The translations under genes were made by a program, and so were the position numbers. Below, one piece after another: positions 8,552 through 18,278 of a stretch of DNA of 64,000 nucleotides (positions within the stretch are counted from its first letter, which is position 1; each line of letters opens with the position of its first letter). The stretch covers positions 1,054,001 through 1,118,000 of the forward strand of contig CAVZAT010000004.1 in assembly GCA_963773335.1 (NCBI GenBank), written 5' to 3'. The DNA comes from UBA4742 sp963773335 (lineage in GTDB: Bacteria > Actinomycetota > Acidimicrobiia > Acidimicrobiales > Acidimicrobilacustridaceae). A model generated the notes under the pieces. That model did not search any database, was not told the origin of the DNA, and worked only from the letters and a program-made list of their open reading frames with translations.

Positions 8552-9014
8552 ATGGAGATCACGATGAGACAAGCCGTCGAGCACTACCGCCAGCCAGGTT
8601 GGTTCACCACCAACGTGTTCAACCGGGCGGTGGCCTTCATGACCCGCCGCGGCCTGAGCGTGTGGGGCTCGCGAGAGCTGCGGGTGCGAGGCCGCAAGAC
8701 GGGTGAGTGGCGGACGACACCCGTGAACCTGCTGACCCTCGACGGGGTCGAGTACCTGGTCGCACCCCGGGGTGAGACGCAGTGGGTGCGCAACATCCGA
8801 GTGGCCGGCGGCGGCGAGCTGCGGGTGGGCCGCAAGATCCAGGCCTTCACCGTCACCGAGGTCACCGGCGACGCCAAGGTCGAGGTACTGCGCGCCTACC
8901 TGCACCGCTGGAAGATGGAGGTCGGGGTGTTCTTCGACGGCATCGAGCGCCGAGTCCTCGGACGAGGAGATCGCCGCCATCGCCCCCAAGCACCCCGTCT
9001 TCAGACTTGCCTAG
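8552..9014 (+). CDS. Deazaflavin (F420)-dependent nitroreductase-like protein, one frameshift
   Basis: A small split-barrel protein of about 154 residues of the DUF385/Ddn family, members of which use reduced F420. Visible family pattern: ELRVRGRKTGEWRTTPVNLL, then YLVAPRGETQWVRNIRVAGG and ELRVGRK. After FFDGI (about 8945) one surplus base shifts the frame; skipping it restores AESSDEEIAAIAPKHPVFRLA and a stop at 9014. Transcription probably starts from the operator-flanked promoter immediately upstream, under control of the divergent TetR. Substrate unknown. Confidence 0.82.
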
Positions 9015-9055
9015 CCCTCCGGTCGGCAAGCCTCCCTGCGGGCGCCTTCGACATC
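9015..9055. repeat. Dispersed intergenic repeat, copy at 9.0 kb
   Basis: Begins directly after the nitroreductase stop. It carries, on the - strand, the core shared with copies at 14.4 and 50.2 kb (GGGAGGCTTGCCGACC) plus the adjoining CGAAGGCGCCCGCA. The rest of the gap to 9117, before the convergent crotonase stop, is GC-rich with no feature I can name. Confidence 0.7.
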
Positions 9056-9117
9056 CGGGCGTCGCTCCACGAGCGCTGCGCTCCGCTCCGTCACCCAGAC
9101 CGGTCGGCGACCCCTCG

Positions 9118-9984
9118 TTACAGACCTTCGCTGGGACTGGGCAGCAGGTCGTCGAAGGCGGGATCGCGTTTGTCGGCCTTGGCCGAGAAGGTCTCCATCA
9201 TGTCCGCCGGCTGGAACATGCCGGTCTGCCAGGTGGCGATGTAGTTCAGGCTGTCGGCCACGGTGTGATCCCGGGCGTAGGTGATCATCTCCTTCGACCC
9301 CCAGATGGCCAGCGGACTCTTGGCCGCGATCTCGGCTGCCACCTCGAGGGTGCCCTCCACCAGGCTGGCGTGGTCGTCGAACACCCGGTTGACCAGGCCG
9401 ATCTCGTAGGCCCGGGCGGCCGGCAGCCGGCCCCCGACGTAGGCCAGCTCGCGGGCGATGCCTTCGGGAACGAGCTTGGGCAGCCGTTGCAGGGTGCCCA
9501 CGTCCGCGGTCATCCCGATGTTGATCTCCTGGATGACGAAGAAGGCGTCGGCCGAGGCGTAGCGCAGGTCGCATGCCGTGACCAGGTCGACGGCCCCGCC
9601 GATGCACCCGCCGTGGATGGCGGCCAGCACCGGCATCCGGGCCTGCTCGAGCGCGGTGAAGGTCCCCTGCAACAGCAGCGCCGTCTCGCGCAGGTGGGCC
9701 CGCCGGCGACCGAGCTCGGCCGGAAGCCCGGCCCCGTCGGCCGACGTGCCAGCGCCCACCGCGCTGCCCCCGGTGAACACCGACAGGTCCATGCCGGCCG
9801 AGAAGTGCTTGCCGGTCGAGGAGATCACGATGGCCCGAGCCCGACCCTCGGCGGAGATGCCGCGGACGATCTCGGGCAGCTCCGTCCAGAACTCCGGGAC
9901 CATCGAGTTCAGCTTGTCCGGTCGGTTGAGCTGAAGATGAGCGACGCGGTCGCTCTCGGTCACGTCGAAGCAGGTGTACCCCAT
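9118..9984 (-). CDS. Crotonase family protein, dienoyl-CoA isomerase-like
   Basis: A 288-residue enoyl-CoA hydratase/isomerase fold. Oxyanion-hole segments are KHFSAGMDLSVF and IHGGCIGGAVDLVTACDLRY. The segment FVIQEINIGMTADVGTLQRL matches the pattern of delta3,5-delta2,4-dienoyl-CoA isomerases (ECH1), which use an Asp from CDLRY, a Glu from QE and an Asp from ADVG. The likely role is repositioning double bonds of unsaturated acyl-CoAs. It is third in a tetR / di-iron protein / crotonase operon, starting 9 bp after the di-iron gene. A plain hydratase is the alternative. Confidence 0.85.
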   Translation of the reverse strand: MGYTCFDVTESDRVAHLQLNRPDKLNSMVPEFWTELPEIVRGISAEGRARAIVISSTGKHFSAGMDLSVFTGGSAVGAGTSADGAGLPAELGRRRAHLRETALLLQGTFTALEQARMPVLAAIHGGCIGGAVDLVTACDLRYASADAFFVIQEINIGMTADVGTLQRLPKLVPEGIARELAYVGGRLPAARAYEIGLVNRVFDDHASLVEGTLEVAAEIAAKSPLAIWGSKEMITYARDHTVADSLNYIATWQTGMFQPADMMETFSAKADKRDPAFDDLLPSPSEGL

Positions 9985-9993
9985 GGGGTCAGA

Positions 9994-11128
9994 CTAGGCC
10001 GACGCCGCCTCGCGGTCCTGGGTGACGGCGTCGAAGGTGAGGTACTCCTCGCCGGTGTCGGCCCAGTCCTCGAACTGAATGACCCCGATCTCCTCGAACC
10101 GGTGGCGCAGCCAGTGGTCGCTGGCATCGAGCAGCCCGAGCTTCTTGCAGTTGGGCACGATCTTGGAGAACAGCATCTGCTGGAAGATCAGCTGGTCCTC
10201 CGGGGCCTCGAGCAGGATCTTGACCATCTTGCGCGTGTCGACCCCCATCCGCTCCCAGACCTCTTGTTGCAAGAAGCGGTCCCGCATGCGCACCGCGGCC
10301 TCGAAGGCGAACTCCTGGCGCTCCCGCAGCTCGGTGTCGGTCAGCTCGGCGTAGTACTCCTTGAGGCTGAGCACCCCGAACGCGACGTGACGGGCCTCGT
10401 CGCTCATCACGTAGCGCAGCAGCTGCTTGAGCAGGGGCTCCTCGGTCAGCTGGTACATGAAGCCGAAGGCGGCCAGGGCCAGGCCTTCGACCATGATCTG
10501 CATGCCCAGATAGGTCATGTCCCAGCCGCGAGTCGGCGATGATGTCGTCGAGCAGCAGCTTGAGGTGGGCGTTGATGGGGTAGAACCCGGTCAGCTTGTC
10601 CTGCAGGTACTTGGCGAACACCTCCACGTGACGGGCCTCGTCCATCACCTGGGTGGATGCGTAGTACTTGGCGTCGATCCACGGCACCGTCTCCACGATC
10701 TTGGCCGTGCACACCAACGCACCCTGCTCGCCGTGCATGAACTGGCTCAACCGCCAGTTCATGGACTCGACGCCGACCTGGGTCCACTCCTTTTCGCCGA
10801 AGTTCTTGAGCGGCGAGTCGGGATGGGTCGACACCCACTCGAACGGCCCCGCCGCGTTCGCCCCCTGCAGGTCCGACACGATGTTCTCGGGGTCGACCTC
10901 GATCGACCAGTCGAGATCGGTCTCGCCGTTCCACTGGGCGTGCTTGGCCTTCTCATACAGCTTGTTGAGCGCCGGGCGGGCGCCCTTCTCGTAGTCCCAG
11001 GTGAAGATGGCATCCGCGTTGTCCTCGACCGTGTGGATGGCCTCGTCCACGTCGGTGTTGGTGATGGCGATGATGGCCTCGAGGTCGTTGACCTCGTCGC
11101 GGCCGAGGATCTGCTGATCAGTTGCCAT
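9994..11128 (-). CDS. Ferritin-like di-iron protein (R2/oxygenase fold), one frameshift
   Basis: About 377 residues with two ferritin-type half-sites. The first is MHGEQGALVCTAKIVE followed by MDEARHVEVF. The second is QIMVEGLALAAFGFM followed by SDEARHVAFG. Together they give four Glu and two His, the ligand set of di-iron oxidases such as R2-like oxygenases and desaturases. The frame breaks near 10520; removing one surplus G gives IIADSRWDMTYLGMQ and a contiguous protein. It lies 9 bp after a tetR and just before a dienoyl-CoA-isomerase-like gene. This suggests oxidation or desaturation of a lipid-like substrate, which is inference. Confidence 0.82.
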
Positions 11129-11137
11129 GGTGTGCTC

Positions 11138-11797
11138 CTACGCGGTGGGGTCGGGGGTGGTCAGGTCGATGGTGGAGTGAGCGCTCGGGGTGGCAGCAGG
11201 GTCGACGCCGGGTTCGACGATGGAGCCGACCAACCGCTCGATCACGGCCTGCCAGGCGGCGGGTTCGGGTTGGTCGACCCCCACCGCCTCGAACAGCAGG
11301 AACCCGAGCCCCACGGCGTGGGCGAAGTGCACCATGGCCTGGGTGTCGAGCGACCGGTCGATCACCCCGGCCGCCTTGGACTCGTCGATGAGCCGGCCCA
11401 TGCGCTCGGTGCGCTGGTCGAGATGCTGGCGCAGGGCGAGGGCCACCTGGGGATCGCGCCGGGCGGCGACGAAGGCCTCGAGCAGCAGGGCCTGGCCGGG
11501 GTTGGTCGGCCGGCTCACCAGGTGGGACCCGACGGTGGCCAGGATGTCGGTAGCCCGGCCCTCGAAGGCGTGCTGGGCGAACAGCTCGTCGAGCTCGTCG
11601 CTGGTGCAGCTGCCGATGGCGGCGGCCAGCAGTTCGGCCTTGCCCGAGTACCGGCTGTAGATGGCGCCGGTGGTCACGCCGGCGCGGCGGGCGATCTCGG
11701 CCACTCCCGCCCCGTCGTACCCTCGCTCGGCGAAGACCTCGGTGGCGGCCTGGATCAGCGCGACACCCAGGTCGGTCGTGTCGGCCAGATCGGTCAC
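11138..11797 (-). CDS. TetR family regulator of the di-iron/crotonase operon
   Basis: About 219 residues. The N-terminal HTH is clear: GYDGAGVAEIARRAGVTTGAIYSRYSGKAELL. The start is taken as GTG 11797. A perfect -10 hexamer TATTAT on the - strand (11804-11809) ends 6 nt before it, implying a leaderless mRNA, and a longer start would place the operator inside the coding region. The gene is first in its operon and probably autoregulated through the inverted repeat at 11803-11821. Inducer unknown; the partner genes suggest an unsaturated acyl compound. Confidence 0.88.
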   Translation of the reverse strand: MTDLADTTDLGVALIQAATEVFAERGYDGAGVAEIARRAGVTTGAIYSRYSGKAELLAAAIGSCTSDELDELFAQHAFEGRATDILATVGSHLVSRPTNPGQALLLEAFVAARRDPQVALALRQHLDQRTERMGRLIDESKAAGVIDRSLDTQAMVHFAHAVGLGFLLFEAVGVDQPEPAAWQAVIERLVGSIVEPGVDPAATPSAHSTIDLTTPDPTA

Positions 11798-11802
11798 CTC
11801 AC

Positions 11803-11821
11803 GATAATAACGATCATTATC
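11803..11821 (-). promoter_or_regulatory. Promoter -10 inside a palindromic operator
   Basis: GATAAT-N7-ATTATC inverted repeat containing the - strand hexamer TATTAT, 6 nt from the tetR GTG. It is a markedly AT-rich island in a 70% GC region. Confidence 0.65.
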
Positions 11822-11961
11822 ACGGCGGGCAACCCGCCCGCGTCCCAGTCCCCCAGCCCCCACCTTCGCCTGAACGGGTTCGGCGGCCGTGTCCCGAGTC
11901 GCCCGACGGCTCAGCCGGCCCGCACGGATGTCCCGTCGTCATCCACCCGCTGGTTGGTGCC

Positions 11962-11977
11962 GGGGGATCTGGCCCCC
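11962..11977 (-). terminator. Possible terminator of the murA-like gene
   Basis: GGGGG-ATCTGG-CCCCC hairpin 12 bp beyond the murA-like stop; short stem, no T-run. The remaining 11822-11988 gap shows nothing else. Confidence 0.3.
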
Positions 11978-11988
11978 AGCCATGAAGA

Positions 11989-13395
11989 TCAGGTCCCGTC
12001 GTGGACGGTGATCCGGGCGCCCAGGCTGCGCAGCTTGGCCGGCATGTCGGCGTAGCCGCGCTCCACGTAGTGGATGTTGTCGATGGTGCTGGTTCCGTTG
12101 GCCAGCAGGGCGGCCATGACGTAGGCGAAGCCGGCGCGCAGGTCGGGAATGGTCAGTGGCGCAGCGTGCAGCGGCGTCGGCCCGATCACCACCGCCGAGT
12201 GCCGGTAGTCGCGCGACGCGAACCGGCACGACCGGCTGCCCAGGCACTGGCTGGACAGGGTGATGTCGGCGCCCATGGCGGCCAGCGCCTCGGTGTAGCC
12301 GAAGCGGTTCTCGTACACCGTCTCGTGAATGACCGAAGGGCCCTCGGCCTGGGTGAGCAGCACCACCAGCGGCTGTTGCCAGTCGGTCATGAAGCCGGGA
12401 TGGACGTCGGTCTCGACGTGGTGGCCGGTGAGCTTGGAGGCCCCGGCGTAGAAGCGAATGTGATCGGGACCCACCTCGAAGGAGCCCCCCACCCGCCGGA
12501 TGGTGTTCAGAAAGGTGATCAGGTGGTCCTGGCGGGCGCCATGGATGACCACGTCGCCGTTGGTGGCCACCGCCGCGGCCGCGAACGAGGCGATCTCGAT
12601 GCGATCCGGGACCACGTGGTGGCTGGCGCCGTGCAGGACGTCAACCCCTTCCACGATGATCCGGCGATCCACGTCGACCCAGATCATCGCCCCCATCTGT
12701 TGGAGGAACAGGATGAGGTCCACCACTTCGGGCTCGGTGGCCCCGTTCTCGATGACCGTGGTGCCCGACGCGGTGACCGCGGCCAACACCAGGTTCTCGG
12801 TGGCTCCGACCGACGGGAAGGGCAGTCGGTGGTGGCAGCCCACCAGACGTCGGCTGCGGGCCACGAACGAGGTGGGCGAGTACTCGATCTGGGCACCCAT
12901 GGCCCGCAGGCCCTCGACGTGGTACTCGACCGGACGATCGCCGATGCGACAGCCGCCCACCAGGGGCACAGTGGCCTCGCCCACCCGGTTGAGCAGCGGC
13001 CCGATCATCAGGATCGGAATCCGGTTGACCCCCGAGTACTGCTCCGACACCTCGGAGGAGGTGATCGTCGGGGTCTGCACCGAGAGCGTCTGGTCGTCCA
13101 GCCACTCGACCTGGGTGCCGACCTCCCGCAACATCCCCAGGATCACCTCCACCTCGGTGATGTGGGGGACGTTGGACAGCACGCACGGCTCGGAGGTCAA
13201 CAGGGTGGCCACCAGCTGCTTGGTCACCGCGTTCTTGGCTCCGCCGGGAGTGACCTCGCCGTGGAGCGGCTCGCCTCCGGTGATCTCCCACACCGGCCGG
13301 GTCGCGGCCGTTCCCTCGTCGGGCAGGTCGGCGGAGAGGTCGTCGCACAGGTCGTCGGACGGATCGTTGACCGTGCGGACGTCGTCGGGTGCCAC
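11989..13395 (-). CDS. murA: UDP-N-acetylglucosamine 1-carboxyvinyltransferase-like enzyme (MurA family)
   Basis: 468 residues with the EPSP-synthase/MurA double-domain fold. MurA transfers enolpyruvate from PEP to UDP-GlcNAc, the first committed step of peptidoglycan synthesis. Visible: PGGAKNAVTKQLVATLL (the Lys-Asn pair near the N-terminus), the loop GGCRIGDRPVEYHVEGL with the catalytic Cys, HPGFMTDWQQPL with the conserved Asp, and ENRFGYTEAL. An acidic extension of about 35 residues precedes the usual start. GTG 13395 is favoured because TAGGAT lies 8 nt upstream. It could be a second MurA paralogue; no other murein gene is nearby. Confidence 0.87.
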   Translation of the reverse strand: MAPDDVRTVNDPSDDLCDDLSADLPDEGTAATRPVWEITGGEPLHGEVTPGGAKNAVTKQLVATLLTSEPCVLSNVPHITEVEVILGMLREVGTQVEWLDDQTLSVQTPTITSSEVSEQYSGVNRIPILMIGPLLNRVGEATVPLVGGCRIGDRPVEYHVEGLRAMGAQIEYSPTSFVARSRRLVGCHHRLPFPSVGATENLVLAAVTASGTTVIENGATEPEVVDLILFLQQMGAMIWVDVDRRIIVEGVDVLHGASHHVVPDRIEIASFAAAAVATNGDVVIHGARQDHLITFLNTIRRVGGSFEVGPDHIRFYAGASKLTGHHVETDVHPGFMTDWQQPLVVLLTQAEGPSVIHETVYENRFGYTEALAAMGADITLSSQCLGSRSCRFASRDYRHSAVVIGPTPLHAAPLTIPDLRAGFAYVMAALLANGTSTIDNIHYVERGYADMPAKLRSLGARITVHDGT

Positions 13396-13409
13396 GGTCG
13401 CCCATCCTA
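13396..13409 (-). promoter_or_regulatory. -10 element for leaderless murA-like transcript
   Basis: On the - strand TAGGAT (complement of 13404-13409), then 8 nt, then GTG. Confidence 0.45.
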
Positions 13410-13491
13410 CGGCCTCCCCCGCCGCCCGATGTCGACCGCGGCGGCCCGCCCGGCGTCACTGTCGGGGTCGATCCCATGAGAAGCTGCAGCC

Positions 13492-14364
13492 GTGCCCGCC
13501 GACGCCGCTCACCAGGTCCCCCACGAGGACTCGGACGGGGCCCCGCTGCCCACCTTCGTGATCGCCGGGACCATGCGCTCGGGCACCACCGCCCTGGCCC
13601 GCTGGCTGGGGGCGCACCCCGACGTGTACATGGCCCCGCGCAAAGAGCTGCACTACTTCGACTCGGCCAAACCCAAGACGATGGCCGACTACCGCCGCGA
13701 GTTCGCAGGGCGCGCCGGCCAGCGAGCGGTCGGGGAGGCCACGCCCAACTACGTGTTCGCCGACCACGCCGTCGAGCGGCTGGCGACGGCCGTGCCCGAC
13801 GTACGGGTGATCGTGTCGTGCCGCGAGCCGGTGGAGCGAGCCTATTCGCACTATTGGGCCCGTCGCAGCCGGGTCGAGGAGCTGCGCGAGTTCGCCGAGG
13901 TGGTGGCCGAGGAACAGCGCCATCCCGACACTCCGGCGGGTACCGGCTTGGGGACATCGCTCGACCTGCTGGCGCGGGGCCGCTACCTCGAACAGATCGA
14001 GGAGGCCCTGCGTCACCTGCGCCGCGAGCAGCTCCTGGTGGTGCTGTTCGACGACGTCGAGCAGCGGCCGGCGCAGACCTTCACCCGCATCTGCACCCAC
14101 ATCGGCGTCGATCCCTCCCTGGTACCGGACGATGTGGGCCGGCCGGCCAACGGCTACCGCGCCTTCCGTTCCGAGCGCCTGCGGCGGGTGACTCGGCGCG
14201 TGCCCGGACGCGCCGCCGACGTCCTCGGGCGCCTGAACACCCGGGCCACCGCCTATCCCGAGCTCGACCCCGGTCTTCGCCGCGAGCTGCAGGATTGGTA
14301 CCGCCCCGCCAACCATGCCCTGGCCGACTGGCTGGGTCGCGACCTCTCGGCCTGGGATCGCTGA
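13492..14364 (+). CDS. Sulfotransferase family protein
   Basis: A 290-residue PAPS-dependent sulfotransferase. The 5'-phosphosulfate loop is FVIAGTMRSGTTALARWLG at residues 23-41, and the 3'-phosphate site is VSCREPVERAYSHYW near residue 110. PRKELHYFDS matches the bacterial glycolipid/heparan-type group. The acceptor cannot be deduced; in actinobacteria such enzymes sulfate glycolipids, polyketides or exopolysaccharide. It reads from GTG 13492, divergent from the murA-like gene with a 96-bp gap. Confidence 0.85.
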   Translation: MPADAAHQVPHEDSDGAPLPTFVIAGTMRSGTTALARWLGAHPDVYMAPRKELHYFDSAKPKTMADYRREFAGRAGQRAVGEATPNYVFADHAVERLATAVPDVRVIVSCREPVERAYSHYWARRSRVEELREFAEVVAEEQRHPDTPAGTGLGTSLDLLARGRYLEQIEEALRHLRREQLLVVLFDDVEQRPAQTFTRICTHIGVDPSLVPDDVGRPANGYRAFRSERLRRVTRRVPGRAADVLGRLNTRATAYPELDPGLRRELQDWYRPANHALADWLGRDLSAWDR

Positions 14365-14368
14365 GCCC

Positions 14369-14490
14369 GGCGGGAGGCTTGCCGACCGAAGGGCCAAGAA
14401 GGCGCAGGCCGCCAGGCCGGAGCCGCTGGACCGATGACACCCGGATGGCGAAGCGCCCACAGGGAGGCTTGCCGACCGAAGGGCCAGGAA
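14369..14490. repeat. Dispersed intergenic repeat, two copies at 14.4 kb
   Basis: Two copies of GGGAGGCTTGCCGACCGAAG (from 14372 and from 14462, 90 bp apart) fill the gap between the convergent sulfotransferase and kinase genes. The second copy also has the upstream GATGGCGAAG...CGCCC arm of the consensus. The spacing is similar to the 102-bp period of the 50.2-kb pair. Confidence 0.75.
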
Positions 14491-14491
14491 G

Positions 14492-15484
14492 TCAGAGCCG
14501 GCTCGACTCCAACCCGGCCAGCTTGACCTGAGGTCTGGCCCCCACGTGGCTGATGACCTCGCCCGCGGCCAGGGCGGCCAGCCGGCCGCACACGGCCAGG
14601 GTGCGACCATGGGTGTAGCCGTGCAGGAAGCCCACGGCGTAGAGATCGCCGGCACCGGTGGTGTCCACCACCCGGCGCAGCACCTGGGTCGGCACCTCCA
14701 CCCGCTCGCCCTCGCGGGTCACGATCACCGAGCCGCGCTCGCTGCGGGTGAGGCAGGCGATCTCGCAGTGCCCGGCCACCAGGGCGGCCGCCTCGTCCCA
14801 GGACTCCACCTGGTAGAGCGAGCAGATCTCGGTCTCGTTGGCGAACAAGATGTCGATCTTGTTCACCACCAGGTCCAGGAACTCGTCGCGATGGCGTTCC
14901 ACGCAGAACGAGTCCGACAGGCTGAATGCCACCTTGCCGCCGGTGCGGGCGGCCACGTCCATGCCCTTGACCAGCGCCGCCTTGGCCGCGGGGAGGTCCC
15001 ACAGGTAGCCCTCGCAGAACACCACCTTGGCCTGGCCTACCAGCTCCTCGTCCACGTCGTCGGGACCGATCAGGCTGGACGCCCCCAGGTAGGTGCTCAT
15101 GGTCCGCTGGGCATCTTGGGTCACGAAGATCAGGCACCTGGCGGTGGCCGGCCCGTCGGTGGCCGGGGGGACGTCGTAGTGGACGCCGACCGACTGCACG
15201 TCGTGGGCGAACACCGCCCCTAGCTGGTCGTCGCGGACCTTGCCCACGAACGCCACCCGTGAGCCGAAGGAGGCCAACCCGGCTGCTGTGTTGGCGGCTG
15301 AGCCACCCGAGGCCTCGGTGCCGGGGCCCATGGCGTCGTAGATGCGCTCGGCGGTATCGCTGTCGATCAGCTGCATCGAACCCTTGACCATGTCGTGGCT
15401 GGCCAGGAAGGCCTCGTCGGCCCGGGACAGCACGTCGACGATGGCGTTGCCGATGGCCACCACGTCGAGGGTCTTGTCGGTCAT
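14492..15484 (-). CDS. PfkB family carbohydrate/nucleoside kinase (adenosine-kinase-like)
   Basis: 330-residue ribokinase-fold enzyme. The N-terminal substrate signature is GGSAANTAAGLASFGSRVAF (about residues 58-77). The C-terminal PfkB signature is DTTGAGDLYAVGFLHGYTHG, with the catalytic-base Asp in DTTGAGD. Layout and length best resemble adenosine kinase-type PfkB proteins, though sugar kinases cannot be excluded. ATG 15484 has a GGAG element 6-10 nt upstream. The gene is divergent from pepN, and its 3' end abuts the repeat pair. Confidence 0.87.
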   Translation of the reverse strand: MTDKTLDVVAIGNAIVDVLSRADEAFLASHDMVKGSMQLIDSDTAERIYDAMGPGTEASGGSAANTAAGLASFGSRVAFVGKVRDDQLGAVFAHDVQSVGVHYDVPPATDGPATARCLIFVTQDAQRTMSTYLGASSLIGPDDVDEELVGQAKVVFCEGYLWDLPAAKAALVKGMDVAARTGGKVAFSLSDSFCVERHRDEFLDLVVNKIDILFANETEICSLYQVESWDEAAALVAGHCEIACLTRSERGSVIVTREGERVEVPTQVLRRVVDTTGAGDLYAVGFLHGYTHGRTLAVCGRLAALAAGEVISHVGARPQVKLAGLESSRL

Positions 15485-15643
15485 GGAGCGCTCCGTGATC
15501 GTCGGTCGAAGGCCCTGTTGGTACCACATCGACGCGACCGGCCGAACACGTCGCTCCCCGCTGGCGACCGACACGGCCCCGCTCCGCTGCGCTCCGGGCG
15601 TCGGTACGCTCGGGCCATCCCACCTGCGAACCCGGAGTACCCC

Positions 15644-18278
15644 GTGCCCGATGCCGCCGCTGCACCCGACCTTGCCGTCGCCGATCCGTACCGACTGCCC
15701 CCCACCGCCGTGCCGTCGCGCTACGACCTCGAGCTCGAGCCGGACCTGGTCGCATTCACCTTCCGGGGCAGCTGTGCCACCGCGCTGTCGGTGCCGGCCC
15801 AGACCGACGTGCTGGTGTGCAACGCCATCGAGCTCGAGATCCAGGTCGCGTGGGTAGAGCAGGCCGACGGCAGTCGGGTGGAGACCACCGCGGTCGAGCT
15901 GGACGAGGAGACCGAGCGGCTCACGCTCCGACTGGCCACTCCGCTGGCTCCCGGCTCCTGCATCCTGCACACCGAGTTCACAGGTCTGCTCAACGACAAG
16001 CTGCACGGCTTCTACCGCAGCACCTTCACCGACGACCAGGGTGTGGAGCAGGTCATCGCCACCACCCAGTTCGAAGCCACCGACGCCCGCCGGGCCTTCC
16101 CCTGCTGGGACGAGCCTGAGCACAAGGCGGTGTTCGCCATCACGTTGGTGGTCGACCCGGAGCTGGCGGCCGTCTCCAACGCGGCGGAGACCGCTCGCAC
16201 CCCCCGCGCCGACGGCAAGGTGGTCGTGTCGTTCGCCGACACCATGGCCATGTCCACCTACCTGGTGGCCTTCATCGTGGGCCCGCTGGACGTGACCGAG
16301 CCGGTGGACGTGGACGGCACCCCGCTGCGGGTCGTGTACCCGACGGGAAAGGGCCACCTGACCGGTTACGCCCTGGAGGTGGGTGCCTTCTGCCTGCGCT
16401 TCTTCGCCGAGTACTTCGGGCTGCCATATGCAGGCGACAAGGTCGACCTGGTGGCCGTGCCCGACTTCGCCTTCGGGGCGATGGAGAACCTGGGCTGCAT
16501 CGACCTTCCGCGAGGCCTTGGTGCTGGTCGAACCGGCTGAGGTCACCCAGACCGAGCTGCAGAACGTGACCGACGTGATCGCCCACGAGTTGGCCCACAT
16601 GTGGTTCGGCGACCTGGTCACGATGAAGTGGTGGAACGGCATCTGGCTGAACGAGGCCTTCGCCACCTTCATGGAGATGCTGGCCACCGACGCCTTCAAG
16701 CCCGAATGGGACCGGTGGGTGGCCTTCGGCCTCAGCCGGACCGTGGCGTTCGACACCGACGCCCTGCGCACCACCCGCCCCATCGAGTTCCCCGTGATCT
16801 CGCCCGCCGACGCCGAGGGCATGTTCGACGTGCTCACCTACGAGAAGGGCGCGGCGGTGGTGCGCATGCTCGAGCAGTACCTCGGCGCCGACGTGTTCCG
16901 CGAGGGCATCCGGCGCTACATGCAGGCCCATCAGTTCGCCAACACCGAGACGACCGACCTGTGGGACGCCATCGAGGCCGTCACCGACGAGCCGGTGCGC
17001 CGCATCATGGACAGCTGGATCTTCCAGGGCGGCCATCCCCTCATCCACGCCGAGCTGGTCCACGACGAGTTCGGTGAGGCACCCCCCCAGCTCCGGCTGC
17101 GCCAGCAGCGCTTCGGCTACGCCGGCGACATCGGCGAGGACGACGGCGGCGAGAGCCGATCCCAGTCGGCGACGCAGTGGGTCGCGCCGGTGATCCTGAG
17201 CCAGTCGGCCCACGACGTGATCACCTTCGAGAAGGTGCTGCTGGACGCCGACGACATGCAGGTGGAGCTGATCGATCCGCTCGACTGGGTGCTGGTCAAC
17301 ACCGAGGGCACCGGGTTCTTCCGGGTGGCCTACGAGCGGGACCTGCGCGAGGCTCTGGTGGCCCGAGCGCAGGTCGACCTGTCACCGATCGAGCGCTACG
17401 GACTGGTCGACGACGCCTGGGCGGCGGTGCTGGCCGATCAGCTGACCGCGGTCGACTTCCTGGAGATGGCCCGCCAGTTCTCGGCCGAGGACGACGTGTC
17501 GGTGTGGAAGCGCCTGATCGGGGGTCTTGGCGTCATCGACCGGCTGGTGGACGGCCGGCCACGTCAGGAGCTGCGCGCCCAGGTGGTCGAGCTGGTGGGC
17601 CCCGAGCTGGGGCGCCTCGGCCGCGAACCTCGGCCCGACGACACCGACCGCGACCGCGAACGCCGAGGGGTGCTGGTGGCCGGTGCCGGTGTGTTGGGGG
17701 CCGATCCCGACGTCGAGGTCTTCGCCCGGGGGATCCTGGCCGCAGCCGAGGACGCCACGACCGATCCCAGCCTGCTGGCTGCCGCCATCGACATCGTGGC
17801 CGACCACGGCCGGCCCGAGGACTTCGACCGCTTCCTGGCCCGGTTCAAGTCGGCCACGAGCCCGCAGGAGGAGCTGCGCTACCTCTACGCGCTGGCCGGG
17901 TTCGACCAGGCCGAGCTGGTCGACCGCCTGGTGGCCATGTGCCTGACCGACGAGATCCGCAGCCAGAACGCCCCCTACGTGCTCGGCCGGGCCATGGCCA
18001 ACCGCCAGCACGGACCTCGGGCCTGGGCCTTCGTCCGCGACCACTGGGACGAGGTCAACGCCCGCTTCCCCTCCAACAGCATCGTGCGCATGCTGGGCGG
18101 GCTGCGCAGCCTCTGGTCGCCCGAGGTGGCCGACGACGTCTACGCCTTCTTCGAGGACCACGAGGTGCGCCAGGGTGACAAGCAGCTGGCGCAGCACCTG
18201 GAACGCCTCGAGGTCAACGTCGCGCTGCGCGCCCGCGCCGGCGACGCGCTGTCGCACCACCTCCACCCGCGGGAGTGA
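15644..18278 (+). CDS. pepN: M1 family zinc aminopeptidase (PepN-like), one frameshift
   Basis: About 878 residues. Removes N-terminal residues from peptides in the cytosol. The exopeptidase motif GAMEN precedes NLGCI near 16490. The zinc site is HELAHMWFGDLVTMKWWNGI followed by WLNEAFATF, with the third ligand Glu. YEKGA carries the transition-state Tyr region. At about 16501 a surplus G breaks the frame; skipping it gives GCITFREALVLVEP, exactly the family sequence. GTG 15644 has a GGAG site 7-8 nt upstream. The stop overlaps the next gene's GTG by 4 bp, so the two are cotranscribed. Confidence 0.92.

Noticed and set aside
13478..13491. TGAGAA before the sulfotransferase start as a -10
   Set aside because: It does not fit the TAnnnT pattern of the other leaderless promoters.
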